64,000 nt of DNA from Chitinophaga sp. S165 (GTDB lineage Bacteria > Bacteroidota > Bacteroidia > Chitinophagales > Chitinophagaceae). Below are positions 28,138 to 35,627 of the stretch, one piece after another. The stretch spans positions 434,001-498,000 of the forward strand of contig NZ_QGTG01000003.1 in NCBI RefSeq assembly GCF_003182155.1. The letters run 5' to 3'. Made by a program: the position numbers and the translations under genes. The notes under the pieces were generated by a model that was not told the origin of the DNA, did not search any database, and saw nothing but the letters and a program-made list of their open reading frames with translations. Within the stretch, counting starts at the first letter, position 1. Each line of letters begins with the position of its first letter.

Positions 28138-29286
28138 TCAACTGACGATCTGCATCAGGAAAGGAATGGCATCAGAAGAGTGTAATGCGGCCGTCGATTC
28201 CAATGTCATAGCAGCTGTTGCGGATGCTCTTGTACGCATTTGTTGTTCGTATGCGGCGATAGCAGTATGTGTGTCGGGAAACCCATCATCTGTAAGGCAC
28301 AGGCCTAATTCCAAAGCGTCCAGCATGGCCATGTTAACGCCTTCGCCTGCGTAAGGCGGCATGAGGTGTGCTGCATCGCCCAGCATTGTCAGGTCCGGTA
28401 GTGCATTCCATGTCTGATCTAAGGGCATACAAAATTGCGGCCGGGGAATAAAGTGCGATGAAGCATTTTCAAAGAGCTCATCCCAGATATTGTTCCAGTC
28501 TGTGAACGTTGACTTGAACCAGTTAAATACTGCGGCTTTATCGGAGAAGTTGATACCGCAATCTCTACTCCAGGATTCTTCGGTTTTACAGCCGGTATAG
28601 AATACGAGGCTACCATCTCCTTTGGAGCTTACGATAAGCGTTTTATCATCGCCCATAACGAAGAGTTTTCCATTCTTCAACAGGCGATGAATGTTCGGAC
28701 TGGCGACAACAGAATTATACACGGCGCCTTCCACGATAGTGATGCCTGAATAGAAAGGTTTGATAGGCGTGATGTAGGGACGGATCTTTGAGTTAGCGCC
28801 ATCTGCAGCGATCACGATATCGGCTATAGCAGTGGAGCCATCCTGAAACGTCAGTAAGCAGGCATCATCGACACGTGTGAGGGAAGTAAAGTGACTGTTC
28901 CAAATAACTGTGTCAGGATGTAAAGAATCGAGAAGGATCTTTTTCAATGGGCCACGGTCTATTTCAGGGCGAAAGCGTTCCTGTGCGCCGGTTTCTTTTT
29001 CATCGTCTTCCATGAGCACGTTTGCGTGTTTGTCGACAATGCTCAACCTGTCTGCTCCGGGGCGGTAATTGGCTTTGAATGCATCCATTAATCCAGCTTC
29101 GCGTAGTGCTCTCAAGCCTGAATCATAGTGAAGGTCGAGCGTAGCGCCTTGTGCTCTTGCGTCTTTACCGGGATCTCTTTCGTAGACTTTCACATCAGCG
29201 TCTTTCATCTGGAGGATCCTGGCAAGCGTAAGTCCGCCGGGACCTCCGCCTACAATAGCGATCTTCTTGTTTTTAATGGTACTCAT
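28138..29286 (-). CDS. Tet(X)-like FAD-dependent monooxygenase
   Basis: I chose the ATG at 29286 (382 residues), because it follows the TetR gene without overlap and gives a standard start (KNKKIAIVGGGPGGLTLARIL). The FAD motifs are GGGPGGL near the N-terminus, an IVIAADGANSKIRPYI segment, and GDAAHLMPPYAGEGVNMAMLDAL. This last motif closely resembles the Tet(X) tetracycline-inactivating monooxygenases and their relatives, which hydroxylate substrates with NADPH and oxygen. It sits just downstream of a TetR regulator on the same strand. Whether it acts on tetracyclines cannot be told from the sequence. Confidence 0.85.
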   Translation of the reverse strand: MSTIKNKKIAIVGGGPGGLTLARILQMKDADVKVYERDPGKDARAQGATLDLHYDSGLRALREAGLMDAFKANYRPGADRLSIVDKHANVLMEDDEKETGAQERFRPEIDRGPLKKILLDSLHPDTVIWNSHFTSLTRVDDACLLTFQDGSTAIADIVIAADGANSKIRPYITPIKPFYSGITIVEGAVYNSVVASPNIHRLLKNGKLFVMGDDKTLIVSSKGDGSLVFYTGCKTEESWSRDCGINFSDKAAVFNWFKSTFTDWNNIWDELFENASSHFIPRPQFCMPLDQTWNALPDLTMLGDAAHLMPPYAGEGVNMAMLDALELGLCLTDDGFPDTHTAIAAYEQQMRTRASATAAMTLESTAALHSSDAIPFLMQIVS

Positions 29287-29312
29287 TTTCTGTTGATTTA
29301 TTGTTGCTGTTT

Positions 29313-29909
29313 TTACTTTAACATGCCTTTTATAACTGCATCGCAGCAATCGGCAAACAGCTTGTCAGTGATGATCTGTTTGGGTCGTTCGAGGAAGTCG
29401 AAGTATTCGTTGATCAATTCGAACATGGGTGCAAATAATAGCGCTCTGTATGCTTCCTGCGGGAGCTTTCTGATAACGCCTGCTTTAGCGTTCAATTCAA
29501 AGAAGCGGTGTACGGGTGCGAAATAGTCCCCTTCTTTTATATCTCTTTCCTGGTATGCTTTATTGAGAAGAGGAGAGGACTTTCCATATTGCATTAGAGC
29601 GAAGGCATGCTTGTTATTCTTGAAGTAGCGGAAAGCATTTGTCCAGAGTTTTTTTACACCTGCGGCAAACTCCATCTCGGGAGAGAATTTCTCCAGTATT
29701 GCTTTTTCGTAGGCGCCGAGCACTTCATCGATAAACAGTTTGATAAGAAAGTCTTCCTTATTCTCGTACTTAATGTAAATGGTGCGGGGAGAGACGTTGG
29801 CCGCCTTCGCCAGTTTCTGCATACTCAGGTTTTCCAGGCCTTCTTCGGAGATGATCTGCAGGGCGATAGTCCGGATGGCCTCTTCTTTTTCCAGGTTTTT
29901 AGGTCTCAT
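29313..29909 (-). CDS. TetR/AcrR-family transcriptional regulator
   Basis: The 198-residue repressor has the N-terminal helix-turn-helix typical of TetR (IRTIALQIISEEGLENLSMQ, then LAKAANVSPRTIYIKYENKEDFL) and a helical ligand-binding C-terminal domain. It precedes the Tet(X)-like monooxygenase by 26 nt and is divergent from the short-chain dehydrogenase at 30074. It probably regulates both, acting on the palindrome at 29945-29964. The inducing ligand is unknown. Confidence 0.92.
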   Translation of the reverse strand: MRPKNLEKEEAIRTIALQIISEEGLENLSMQKLAKAANVSPRTIYIKYENKEDFLIKLFIDEVLGAYEKAILEKFSPEMEFAAGVKKLWTNAFRYFKNNKHAFALMQYGKSSPLLNKAYQERDIKEGDYFAPVHRFFELNAKAGVIRKLPQEAYRALLFAPMFELINEYFDFLERPKQIITDKLFADCCDAVIKGMLK

Positions 29910-29944
29910 GAAAGGTTATTACTTCCTGTTTGTGTAGCAAAAGT

Positions 29945-29964
29945 AAGTAAATGTTTGTTTACTT
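29945..29964. promoter_or_regulatory. Candidate TetR operator
   Basis: AAGTAAA-TGTTTG-TTTACTT is a 20-bp palindrome (7-bp arms, 6-bp spacer) lying 36 nt upstream of the tetR start and about 110 nt upstream of the divergent dehydrogenase. Size and position suit a TetR-family operator. AAGTAAA also occurs singly just before the dehydrogenase (30058-30064) and the aldo/keto reductase (26807-26813). Confidence 0.6.
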
Positions 29965-30073
29965 ATAATATTATTTTCAATGAGCTTCCCAACAAACAAT
30001 AATTGAGCTGTTTAACAAAGCAGCGAGGGCTGGTCTGCATCTACCTTTGTTGTACACAAGTAAATAGAACATT

Positions 30074-30946
30074 ATGGCAAAAATTTGGTTTATCACAGGC
30101 AGTTCAAGAGGATTGGGACGCAGCCTGGCAGTAGCGGTGTTAGCAAAGGGAGAGCAGGTAGCGGCAACGGCAAGAAATCCTGCACAGTTGGACGATCTTG
30201 CGGCGCAGTACCCAGGGCAGGTGCTGGCGTTAAAACTTGACGTAAATAATCAACAGCAGATCCATGCTGCGGTAGCGGCGGCGATCGCACATTTCGGACG
30301 TATCGACGTATTGGTAAATAACGCAGGATTCGGTATTACGGGAGCGGCGGAAGCCTTTACGGACGAAGAAGTGCGTAGTCAGCTGGAAACAAACCTGTAT
30401 GCGCCGATTGAGATCACCAGGGCGGTATTGCCTCACATGCGTAAGCAGCGTTCCGGCCGTATACTGCAGATCAGTTCTGTTGGAGGCAGGGTTGGGAATG
30501 CGGGTCTGACCATGTATCAGGCGGCAAAATTCGGATTGAGCGGCTTCACGGAAGCACTGGCAAAAGAGGTGGCGCCGTTAGGCATCTTCGTGACAAGTGT
30601 TGAACCGGGTGGTTTCCGTACAGACTGGGGAGGTGCTTCTATGAGCTTCGCGAAACAAGTGGAAGGATATGAAACGACAGTGGATTGGCTGGCCGGTTAT
30701 TTTCAGGCCGATTATGTGGCTGTAGGTGATCCTGACAAAGCGGCGTTGGCGATGGTACGTGTGGTGGAAGATGAGCAGCCTCCTTTACATCTTGTACTGG
30801 GCAGTGAAGCGATCGGCATATTGAAAAGCGGTGATGCTGCGAGAACGGCCGAAATGGAAAAATGGATGCAGGTGAGTTTGTCGACCGATCATCATGAATC
30901 GTCAGATTTTCTTGCTACAGATGATGGACAACGATTTAAGGCATAA
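30074..30946 (+). CDS. Short-chain dehydrogenase/reductase (SDR)
   Basis: The 290-residue classical SDR has the cofactor motif TGSSRGLG near residue 8, NNAGFG, the catalytic Ser in QISSVGG and YQAAKFG as the Tyr/Lys pair. The C-terminus resembles that of NAD(P)-dependent oxidoreductases annotated as SDR family. The substrate is unknown. It is divergent from the TetR gene, probably under its control, and ends at a strong terminator. Confidence 0.93.
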   Translation: MAKIWFITGSSRGLGRSLAVAVLAKGEQVAATARNPAQLDDLAAQYPGQVLALKLDVNNQQQIHAAVAAAIAHFGRIDVLVNNAGFGITGAAEAFTDEEVRSQLETNLYAPIEITRAVLPHMRKQRSGRILQISSVGGRVGNAGLTMYQAAKFGLSGFTEALAKEVAPLGIFVTSVEPGGFRTDWGGASMSFAKQVEGYETTVDWLAGYFQADYVAVGDPDKAALAMVRVVEDEQPPLHLVLGSEAIGILKSGDAARTAEMEKWMQVSLSTDHHESSDFLATDDGQRFKA

Positions 30947-30954
30947 GCTTTAGT

Positions 30955-30990
30955 AAAGAGGCAGCATTCCGTCCGGGGGGCTGCCTCTTT
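30955..30990 (+). terminator. Terminator after the SDR gene
   Basis: AAAGAGGCAGC and GCTGCCTCTTT make an 11-bp stem around a 14-nt loop, ending in TTTATT. Confidence 0.85.
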
Positions 30991-31061
30991 ATTGCCCCTA
31001 CAGCTGCTTCGGCTGTTAGCATCGAAAGTTGTACTTTCGTGCCGTAAACAGCTAATGTATT

Positions 31062-31646
31062 ATGAACTGGAGACGATTATTCTCATTATCAAATATTTCA
31101 ACGGGGATCATGACCCTTTTCCTCGTGCTGATATTGGTGAATCCATCAGTAAAAGCGGGCGTTATGCAGGGACTGATGAAAGTAGGGTTGTTCCAGCCTG
31201 GCGTACCTGAAGAAGTGAGCGCGGAAAGTGCAATGGCGCCGGACGTGACCTTTTCGGACGGGGAGGGAAAGACGTTCACGCTTTCATCTCTGAGAGGAAA
31301 GGTGGTATTCATTAATTTCTGGGCAACCTGGTGTCCTCCCTGCCGTGCGGAAATGCCATCGATCAATACGTTGTATGAGAAATTCAAGGATGATAAAAAT
31401 GTAGTGTTCCTGACTGTTGATACGGATGGTGATTACAAGAAGGCCAGTTCCTTTATGAAAAAGCATAAATACAGTTTGCCGTTATATGTAGCTGAGACAC
31501 AGATACCCCGGGAGTTGCTAGACCACTCTATCCCAACTACTGTGATCATCAATAAAAAAGGTCAGATCGCGCACCGTCAGGAAGGGGCTGCCGATTATGG
31601 CAATCAGCGGTTCATTGATTATTTCGATAAGTTCATTCGTAAGTAA
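31062..31646 (+). CDS. TlpA-like thioredoxin-fold disulfide reductase, membrane-anchored
   Basis: The 194-residue protein has an N-terminal membrane helix (TGIMTLFLVLILVNPS) and a periplasmic thioredoxin fold with the redox motif WCPPC in FINFWATWCPPCRAEMP, plus a cis-Pro segment (SIPTTVIINKKG). Such TlpA/ResA proteins reduce disulfides in envelope proteins, for instance in cytochrome c maturation. The specific target is unknown. The neighbouring DUF1801 gene starts 13 nt downstream. Confidence 0.92.
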   Translation: MNWRRLFSLSNISTGIMTLFLVLILVNPSVKAGVMQGLMKVGLFQPGVPEEVSAESAMAPDVTFSDGEGKTFTLSSLRGKVVFINFWATWCPPCRAEMPSINTLYEKFKDDKNVVFLTVDTDGDYKKASSFMKKHKYSLPLYVAETQIPRELLDHSIPTTVIINKKGQIAHRQEGAADYGNQRFIDYFDKFIRK

Positions 31647-31659
31647 CTGCGTAGCTGTT

Positions 31660-32091
31660 ATGAGTGTACAGGAACAGATCCAAAATTATATCAACAGCCA
31701 GTCTGAACCCAAATGCAGTGATATGCAAGCCTTGCATATGCTCATACTTCAGGTATTGCCTGCATGCAAATTATGGTTCGAGGATGGCAAGAACAGTGAA
31801 GGTAAAACGATCAGTAATCCCAATATAGGATATGGGTCTTACACGATTAAATATGCCGATGGAAAGGCGAAGGAGTTCTTTCAAATTGGTATGAGTGCAA
31901 ACACTACCGGGATCTCTGTCTATATACTTGGTATCAAGGATAAAACCTATCTGGCCCAAACGTGCGGAAAAGAACTGGGCAAAGCGAGTGTGACCGGGTA
32001 TTGCATAAAATTCAGACATCTGAAAGACATAAACACCCAGGTACTTGAAGCGGCCATACGATATGGGGTGGAGGCTACAAGTGAAGATTAA
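31660..32091 (+). CDS. DUF1801 domain-containing protein
   Basis: I chose the ATG at 31660 (143 residues), because the longer in-frame extension overlaps the TlpA gene and has no similarity to the family. The protein resembles DUF1801/YdhG-like proteins: an N-terminal helix (VQEQIQNYINSQSE), LILQVLPACKLWFEDG, an NIGYGSYTIKYADGKAKEFF strand region, and LKDINTQVLEAAIRYG at the end. The family has a small alpha/beta fold and no proven function. It is probably co-transcribed with tlpA. Confidence 0.75.
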   Translation: MSVQEQIQNYINSQSEPKCSDMQALHMLILQVLPACKLWFEDGKNSEGKTISNPNIGYGSYTIKYADGKAKEFFQIGMSANTTGISVYILGIKDKTYLAQTCGKELGKASVTGYCIKFRHLKDINTQVLEAAIRYGVEATSED

Positions 32092-32463
32092 TTTCAAATT
32101 GAGACATTACCCCACTTAGTATTATTTGGATTTAATATGCCGAAATGCTAATATTGCATTAGCAACTAATTTATGCTTCATCCGCATACATACCATAAAA
32201 TATCCGATCAGCGTCACAGCAAGTACTACTTCCTGATGGCGACGCTGGCTATGGATTCCGCACTGTCCTAAGTGCAGGTATGATACTGCCTTTTACGGGC
32301 GTTCTGTTTTCCTTTTAGCATTTATTTTACTGTTTTTCTCCACGCCCATTTACAGTGGTTCTACCTGTCATTTCTTCAATGCGTTGAAGCATTGTTCAAT
32401 CATTTCTATTACGTGTAGTCAAAAAATATAGTCGTACACCAAAACTTCTAAAACCAATCCATC
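32092..32463. other. Intergenic region upstream of hppD
   Basis: The 372-base gap holds the possible broken membrane-protein frame on the minus strand (32122-32321) and a GCTAAT-ATTGC-ATTAGC palindrome (32147-32163). I see nothing else apart from the untranslated region in front of the dioxygenase gene. Confidence 0.35.
32122..32321 (-). pseudogene. Possible frameshifted small membrane protein
   Basis: On the minus strand, an ATG at 32321 opens MLKGKQNARK, and another frame then continues AVSYLHLGQCGIHSQRRHQ, a hydrophobic helix (EVVLAVTLIGYFMVCMRM) and a basic tail (KHKLVANAILAFRHIKSK) to a TAA at 32122-32124. Joining them needs a shift at a CGTAAAAGGC stretch. Polar head, helix and basic tail look like one small membrane protein that has lost its frame. 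The family is not recognised. Confidence 0.3.
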
Positions 32464-33600
32464 ATGCATACAACTTCAGATGCCGCCGTTTCGGCTGTTC
32501 CTGCCAATGTACAGGACTTTTTACCATTGAATGGTACAGATTACGTTGAGTTTTACGTGGGAAATGCCAAACAGGCCGCCCATTTTTATAAGACGGCCTT
32601 TGGTTTCCAGTCGCTGGCTTATGCTGGTCCGGAAACAGGAGTGAAGGACCGCGCATCCTATGTGCTGGTGCAGAATAAGCTGCGGTTTGTACTTACTACC
32701 CCGCTGAATCCTGATAATGAGATCGCGCGTCATATTACGGAGCACGGAGATGGTGTGAAAGTGCTGGCGTTGTGGGTGGATGATGCCCGTTCTGCTTTCG
32801 AAGAAACAGTTAAAAGAGGGGCAAAGCCTTACCTGGAGCCGGTAACAGAAGAAGACGAGTTTGGTACTATCGTGCGCAGCGGTATTCACATTTATGGCGA
32901 TACCGTACACCTGTTCATTGAACGTAAGAACTATAACGGCCCGTTCCTGCCAGGATATAAAGAATGGAAAACCAGCTATAATCCTACGGAAACAGGTTTA
33001 TTGTATGTAGACCATTGCGTGGGTAATGTGGGTTGGAATGAGATGAATACCTGGGTGGATTTTTATGAGAAAGTAATGGGCTTCCGTAACCTGCTTTCTT
33101 TTGATGATAAGGACATTTCTACAGAATATTCCGCGTTGATGAGCAAGGTAATGAGCAATGGCAATGGCCGTGTGAAATTCCCGATCAATGAGCCTGCGGA
33201 GGGTAAGAAGAAATCCCAGATAGAAGAGTACCTGGATTTCTATCGTGGTCCAGGGGTACAGCACGTGGCTATCGCAACCAACAATATCATTGAGACGGTA
33301 ACAGCGTTACAGAACAGGGGCATTGAGTTCCTGAAGGTTCCGGATTCCTATTATGCGACTCTCCTGGACAGGGTAGGACATATTGATGAAGACCTGCTGC
33401 CGTTGAAACAATTAGGCATCCTGGTGGACCGTGACGACGAGGGCTATCTGTTACAGATATTTACCAAGCCGTTAGAGGACCGTCCGACTGTTTTCTTTGA
33501 GATCATCCAGCGTAAAGGGGCTAAATCCTTCGGGAAAGGCAATTTTAAGGCGTTATTTGAGTCTATCGAGAGAGAGCAGGCATTGAGAGGCAACCTGTAA
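32464..33600 (+). CDS. hppD: 4-hydroxyphenylpyruvate dioxygenase
   Basis: The 378-residue Fe(II) enzyme converts 4-hydroxyphenylpyruvate to homogentisate. The N-terminal domain has YVEFYVGNAKQAAHFYKTAF. The C-terminal catalytic domain has YVDHCVGNV (His ligand), GVQHVAIATNNI (His ligand) and TVFFEIIQRKGAKSFGKGNF (Glu ligand), the three residues of the facial triad. The tail SIEREQALRGNL is standard. Together with hmgA at 25574 it gives two consecutive steps of tyrosine degradation. Confidence 0.96.
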   Translation: MHTTSDAAVSAVPANVQDFLPLNGTDYVEFYVGNAKQAAHFYKTAFGFQSLAYAGPETGVKDRASYVLVQNKLRFVLTTPLNPDNEIARHITEHGDGVKVLALWVDDARSAFEETVKRGAKPYLEPVTEEDEFGTIVRSGIHIYGDTVHLFIERKNYNGPFLPGYKEWKTSYNPTETGLLYVDHCVGNVGWNEMNTWVDFYEKVMGFRNLLSFDDKDISTEYSALMSKVMSNGNGRVKFPINEPAEGKKKSQIEEYLDFYRGPGVQHVAIATNNIIETVTALQNRGIEFLKVPDSYYATLLDRVGHIDEDLLPLKQLGILVDRDDEGYLLQIFTKPLEDRPTVFFEIIQRKGAKSFGKGNFKALFESIEREQALRGNL

Positions 33601-33620
33601 TTAAGGCCTGTTTTTTGGAT

Positions 33621-33738
33621 ATCAGGAATCAGGGATCAGTAATTCCTGCTGTCAGCCCTTTTTGGGGGGTGAGCACACCTTCCGGAGGCGTGTTTTGAGC
33701 AGCAGAAAATCACCGATCTCCGGTTCCTGATTTTTTTT
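33621..33738. repeat. Long imperfect inverted repeat downstream of hppD
   Basis: ATCAGGAATCAGGGATCAGT near 33621 is mirrored by a right arm ending in CTCCGGTTCCTGAT at 33731, followed by a run of Ts. An inner pair CTGCTG/CAGCAG nests inside. The outer arms resemble those of the element at 37331-37399, suggesting a shared intergenic repeat that may also terminate transcription. Confidence 0.55.
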
Positions 33739-33803
33739 GACCCTTTCATGGTATTGGAAATGTTCCGGAATTTAAAATAATTTGCATAAGAGATCGTTTT
33801 CTT

Positions 33804-34022
33804 ATGAGAGTACAAACTTTGTTAGGGGTACTGTTTACGCTAGGTGGGATTTTTCAGAGTATAACAGCGGTATTGATCTACCAGGGCCAGCGCCACTATA
33901 TTTTGCGCTTTGCCAACCGGAAGGTAGGAGCAGTGATATACGCTATTATTGCATTGGTACTTTTCTTTCTGGCATACTGGACCTTTAACGCGCAACCGCC
34001 ACGAAATGCTCCCGTAAGGTAG
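33804..34022 (+). CDS. Small membrane protein with two predicted helices
   Basis: The 72-residue product has two hydrophobic segments (LLGVLFTLGGIFQSITAVLI and AVIYAIIALVLFFLAYWTF) joined by a basic loop (YQGQRHYILRFANRK) and a short Pro-rich tail. This strongly suggests a two-helix inner-membrane protein. I do not recognise the family. It lies 42 nt before the L,D-transpeptidase gene on the same strand. Confidence 0.6.
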   Translation: MRVQTLLGVLFTLGGIFQSITAVLIYQGQRHYILRFANRKVGAVIYAIIALVLFFLAYWTFNAQPPRNAPVR

Positions 34023-34064
34023 ATTTATAGTATCGTGAATTTGTAAAATTGTGTTAAAATATCT

Positions 34065-34841
34065 ATGAAGCAGGTCGTTTTAGCAGTTTTAATCCTGCTG
34101 GGAATTGGCAAGGTGCAGGCCCAGCAGCAATCATTCCTGGATAACCAGAAAATGTTCCCGAAGGTAGGATATGCATACAGGGACAAGGAAGAGCAGTTAA
34201 AGGAGGAATTTAAGAAGAAGGGACTAACTTATCCGGCCAAATATATCTTTCTGAGATCATTTAAGCTGGACAGTGAACTGGAGATCTGGGTAAAGAATAG
34301 TATTTCAGATACTTTTCAGTTATTCAAATCATACCGGGTATGTACCCTGTCAGGAAAAATGGGCCCTAAACGGAAGGAAGGGGACAGGCAGGTACCGGAA
34401 GGATTCTACTACATCAACGATTTCAATCCAAACAGCAACTATCATTTATCATTGGGGATCAACTATCCCAACTTCGCAGATAAGATCCTGAGCGACCCTA
34501 AAAAACCGGGTGGCGAGATCTATATACACGGAAGTTGCCTGACAATAGGCTGCATTCCTTTAACGGATGATTTTATTGAGGAAGTCTATATCCTGGCGGT
34601 AAACGCCAAGAACCTGGGACAGGATTTCATCCCGGTGCATGTATTTCCTGTTAAGTTCGGAAATGTCCGTTCCATGGACTATCTGAACAATTTTGCGATG
34701 AGGGAGAAGGAAAAGGATAAAGACAGCACTGCCACGGCTGAGAAACTGTGGGCTGACCTGAAAGGGGCATACGATTATTTCGAGGCCCATCATAAGTTAC
34801 CGGTTATTCTGGTGGACGAAAAAGGGAAGTATATCATGTAG
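34065..34841 (+). CDS. L,D-transpeptidase family protein (YafK-like)
   Basis: The 258-residue protein has a signal peptide (VVLAVLILLGIGKVQAQQ) and a YkuD-type catalytic domain. The motif IYIHGSCLTIGCIPLTDD carries the conserved His and the nucleophilic Cys. The wider family forms 3-3 crosslinks or attaches or removes proteins on peptidoglycan in the periplasm; YafK-like members have hydrolase activity in E. coli. No peptidoglycan-binding domain is visible. A terminator follows. Confidence 0.88.
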   Translation: MKQVVLAVLILLGIGKVQAQQQSFLDNQKMFPKVGYAYRDKEEQLKEEFKKKGLTYPAKYIFLRSFKLDSELEIWVKNSISDTFQLFKSYRVCTLSGKMGPKRKEGDRQVPEGFYYINDFNPNSNYHLSLGINYPNFADKILSDPKKPGGEIYIHGSCLTIGCIPLTDDFIEEVYILAVNAKNLGQDFIPVHVFPVKFGNVRSMDYLNNFAMREKEKDKDSTATAEKLWADLKGAYDYFEAHHKLPVILVDEKGKYIM

Positions 34842-34862
34842 AACTCTCAACGAAAATGGATA

Positions 34863-34897
34863 GAAAGGGCGTTTCATTTCAGATGGAACGCCCTTTC
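34863..34897 (+). terminator. Terminator after the L,D-transpeptidase
   Basis: GAAAGGGCGTT and AACGCCCTTTC form an 11-bp stem around a 13-nt loop, followed by ACTTTTTT. Confidence 0.88.
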
Positions 34898-35001
34898 ACT
34901 TTTTTACGGTTTTGGCATTTTAACCTTCCGTTAGATTATTTTTTTATGAAAAGTCAATTTTTTTTCGAAACTTAGGCGAAAGGTCAAATCAATTTACTAT
35001 T

Positions 35002-35577
35002 ATGAATAGAAGAGAAGCCATCCGGAACGTTGCCCTTTTGCTGGGTACCGCCATTTCCGCGTCCACGTTGTCAGCCCTGGAAGGCTGTAACCCGAAAGGC
35101 CCTGATAATTATGCCTTACAGGCGCCTGAGACCAAGAAGATCCTTGCAGAGATAGCTGAAACAATTATTCCTGAAACGTCTACACCGGGCGCAAAAGCTG
35201 CCAAGGTAGATGAATTCATCGCAATGATGCTGAATGATTGTTATAAACCGGAGGACCAGAAAAATGTGCTTGATGGTTTGAAGAAGGTTGATGAGGCGAG
35301 TGAAAAGCAATTCAAAAAATCTTTCGTTGACCTGTCTGACGAACAAAAGAACACGGTGCTGACAGCCATTGATAAAGAGCGTGTTGACTACAATAAAAGG
35401 GAGAATAAGAAGGAAGGAGAACCTACCCATTATTTCCAGATCCTGAAAGAACTGACCCTGACCGGTTATTTCACTTCAGAACCGGGTGCTACGAAAGCGC
35501 TGCGTTATGTACCGGTGCCTGGTAAGTACGAAGGTTGTATCCCTTATAAAAAAGGAGACAAGGCCTGGGCCGTATAA
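35002..35577 (+). CDS. Gluconate 2-dehydrogenase subunit 3 family protein
   Basis: The 191-residue protein begins MNRREAIRNVALLLGTAISA, a twin-arginine-like or lipoprotein-like signal (EGC follows near residue 29). The rest has the helical pattern of the family (AETIIPETSTPGAKAAKVDEF near the N-terminus, LKELTLTGYFTSEPGATKAL and YVPVPGKYEGCIPY near the C-terminus). In GMC dehydrogenases it is the small subunit that helps export the partner flavoprotein. Two GMC genes follow directly, so it probably serves one or both. Confidence 0.92.
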   Translation: MNRREAIRNVALLLGTAISASTLSALEGCNPKGPDNYALQAPETKKILAEIAETIIPETSTPGAKAAKVDEFIAMMLNDCYKPEDQKNVLDGLKKVDEASEKQFKKSFVDLSDEQKNTVLTAIDKERVDYNKRENKKEGEPTHYFQILKELTLTGYFTSEPGATKALRYVPVPGKYEGCIPYKKGDKAWAV

Positions 35578-35627
35578 GTTTTTAAGCAAGAGAAGAACAA
35601 GAGTGTCAACAAAAAACCAAGAATTCC

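Noticed and set aside
32173-32271. Short plus-strand frame starting MLHPHTYHK
   Set aside because: It is opposite the more protein-like minus-strand helix frame and has no features of its own.
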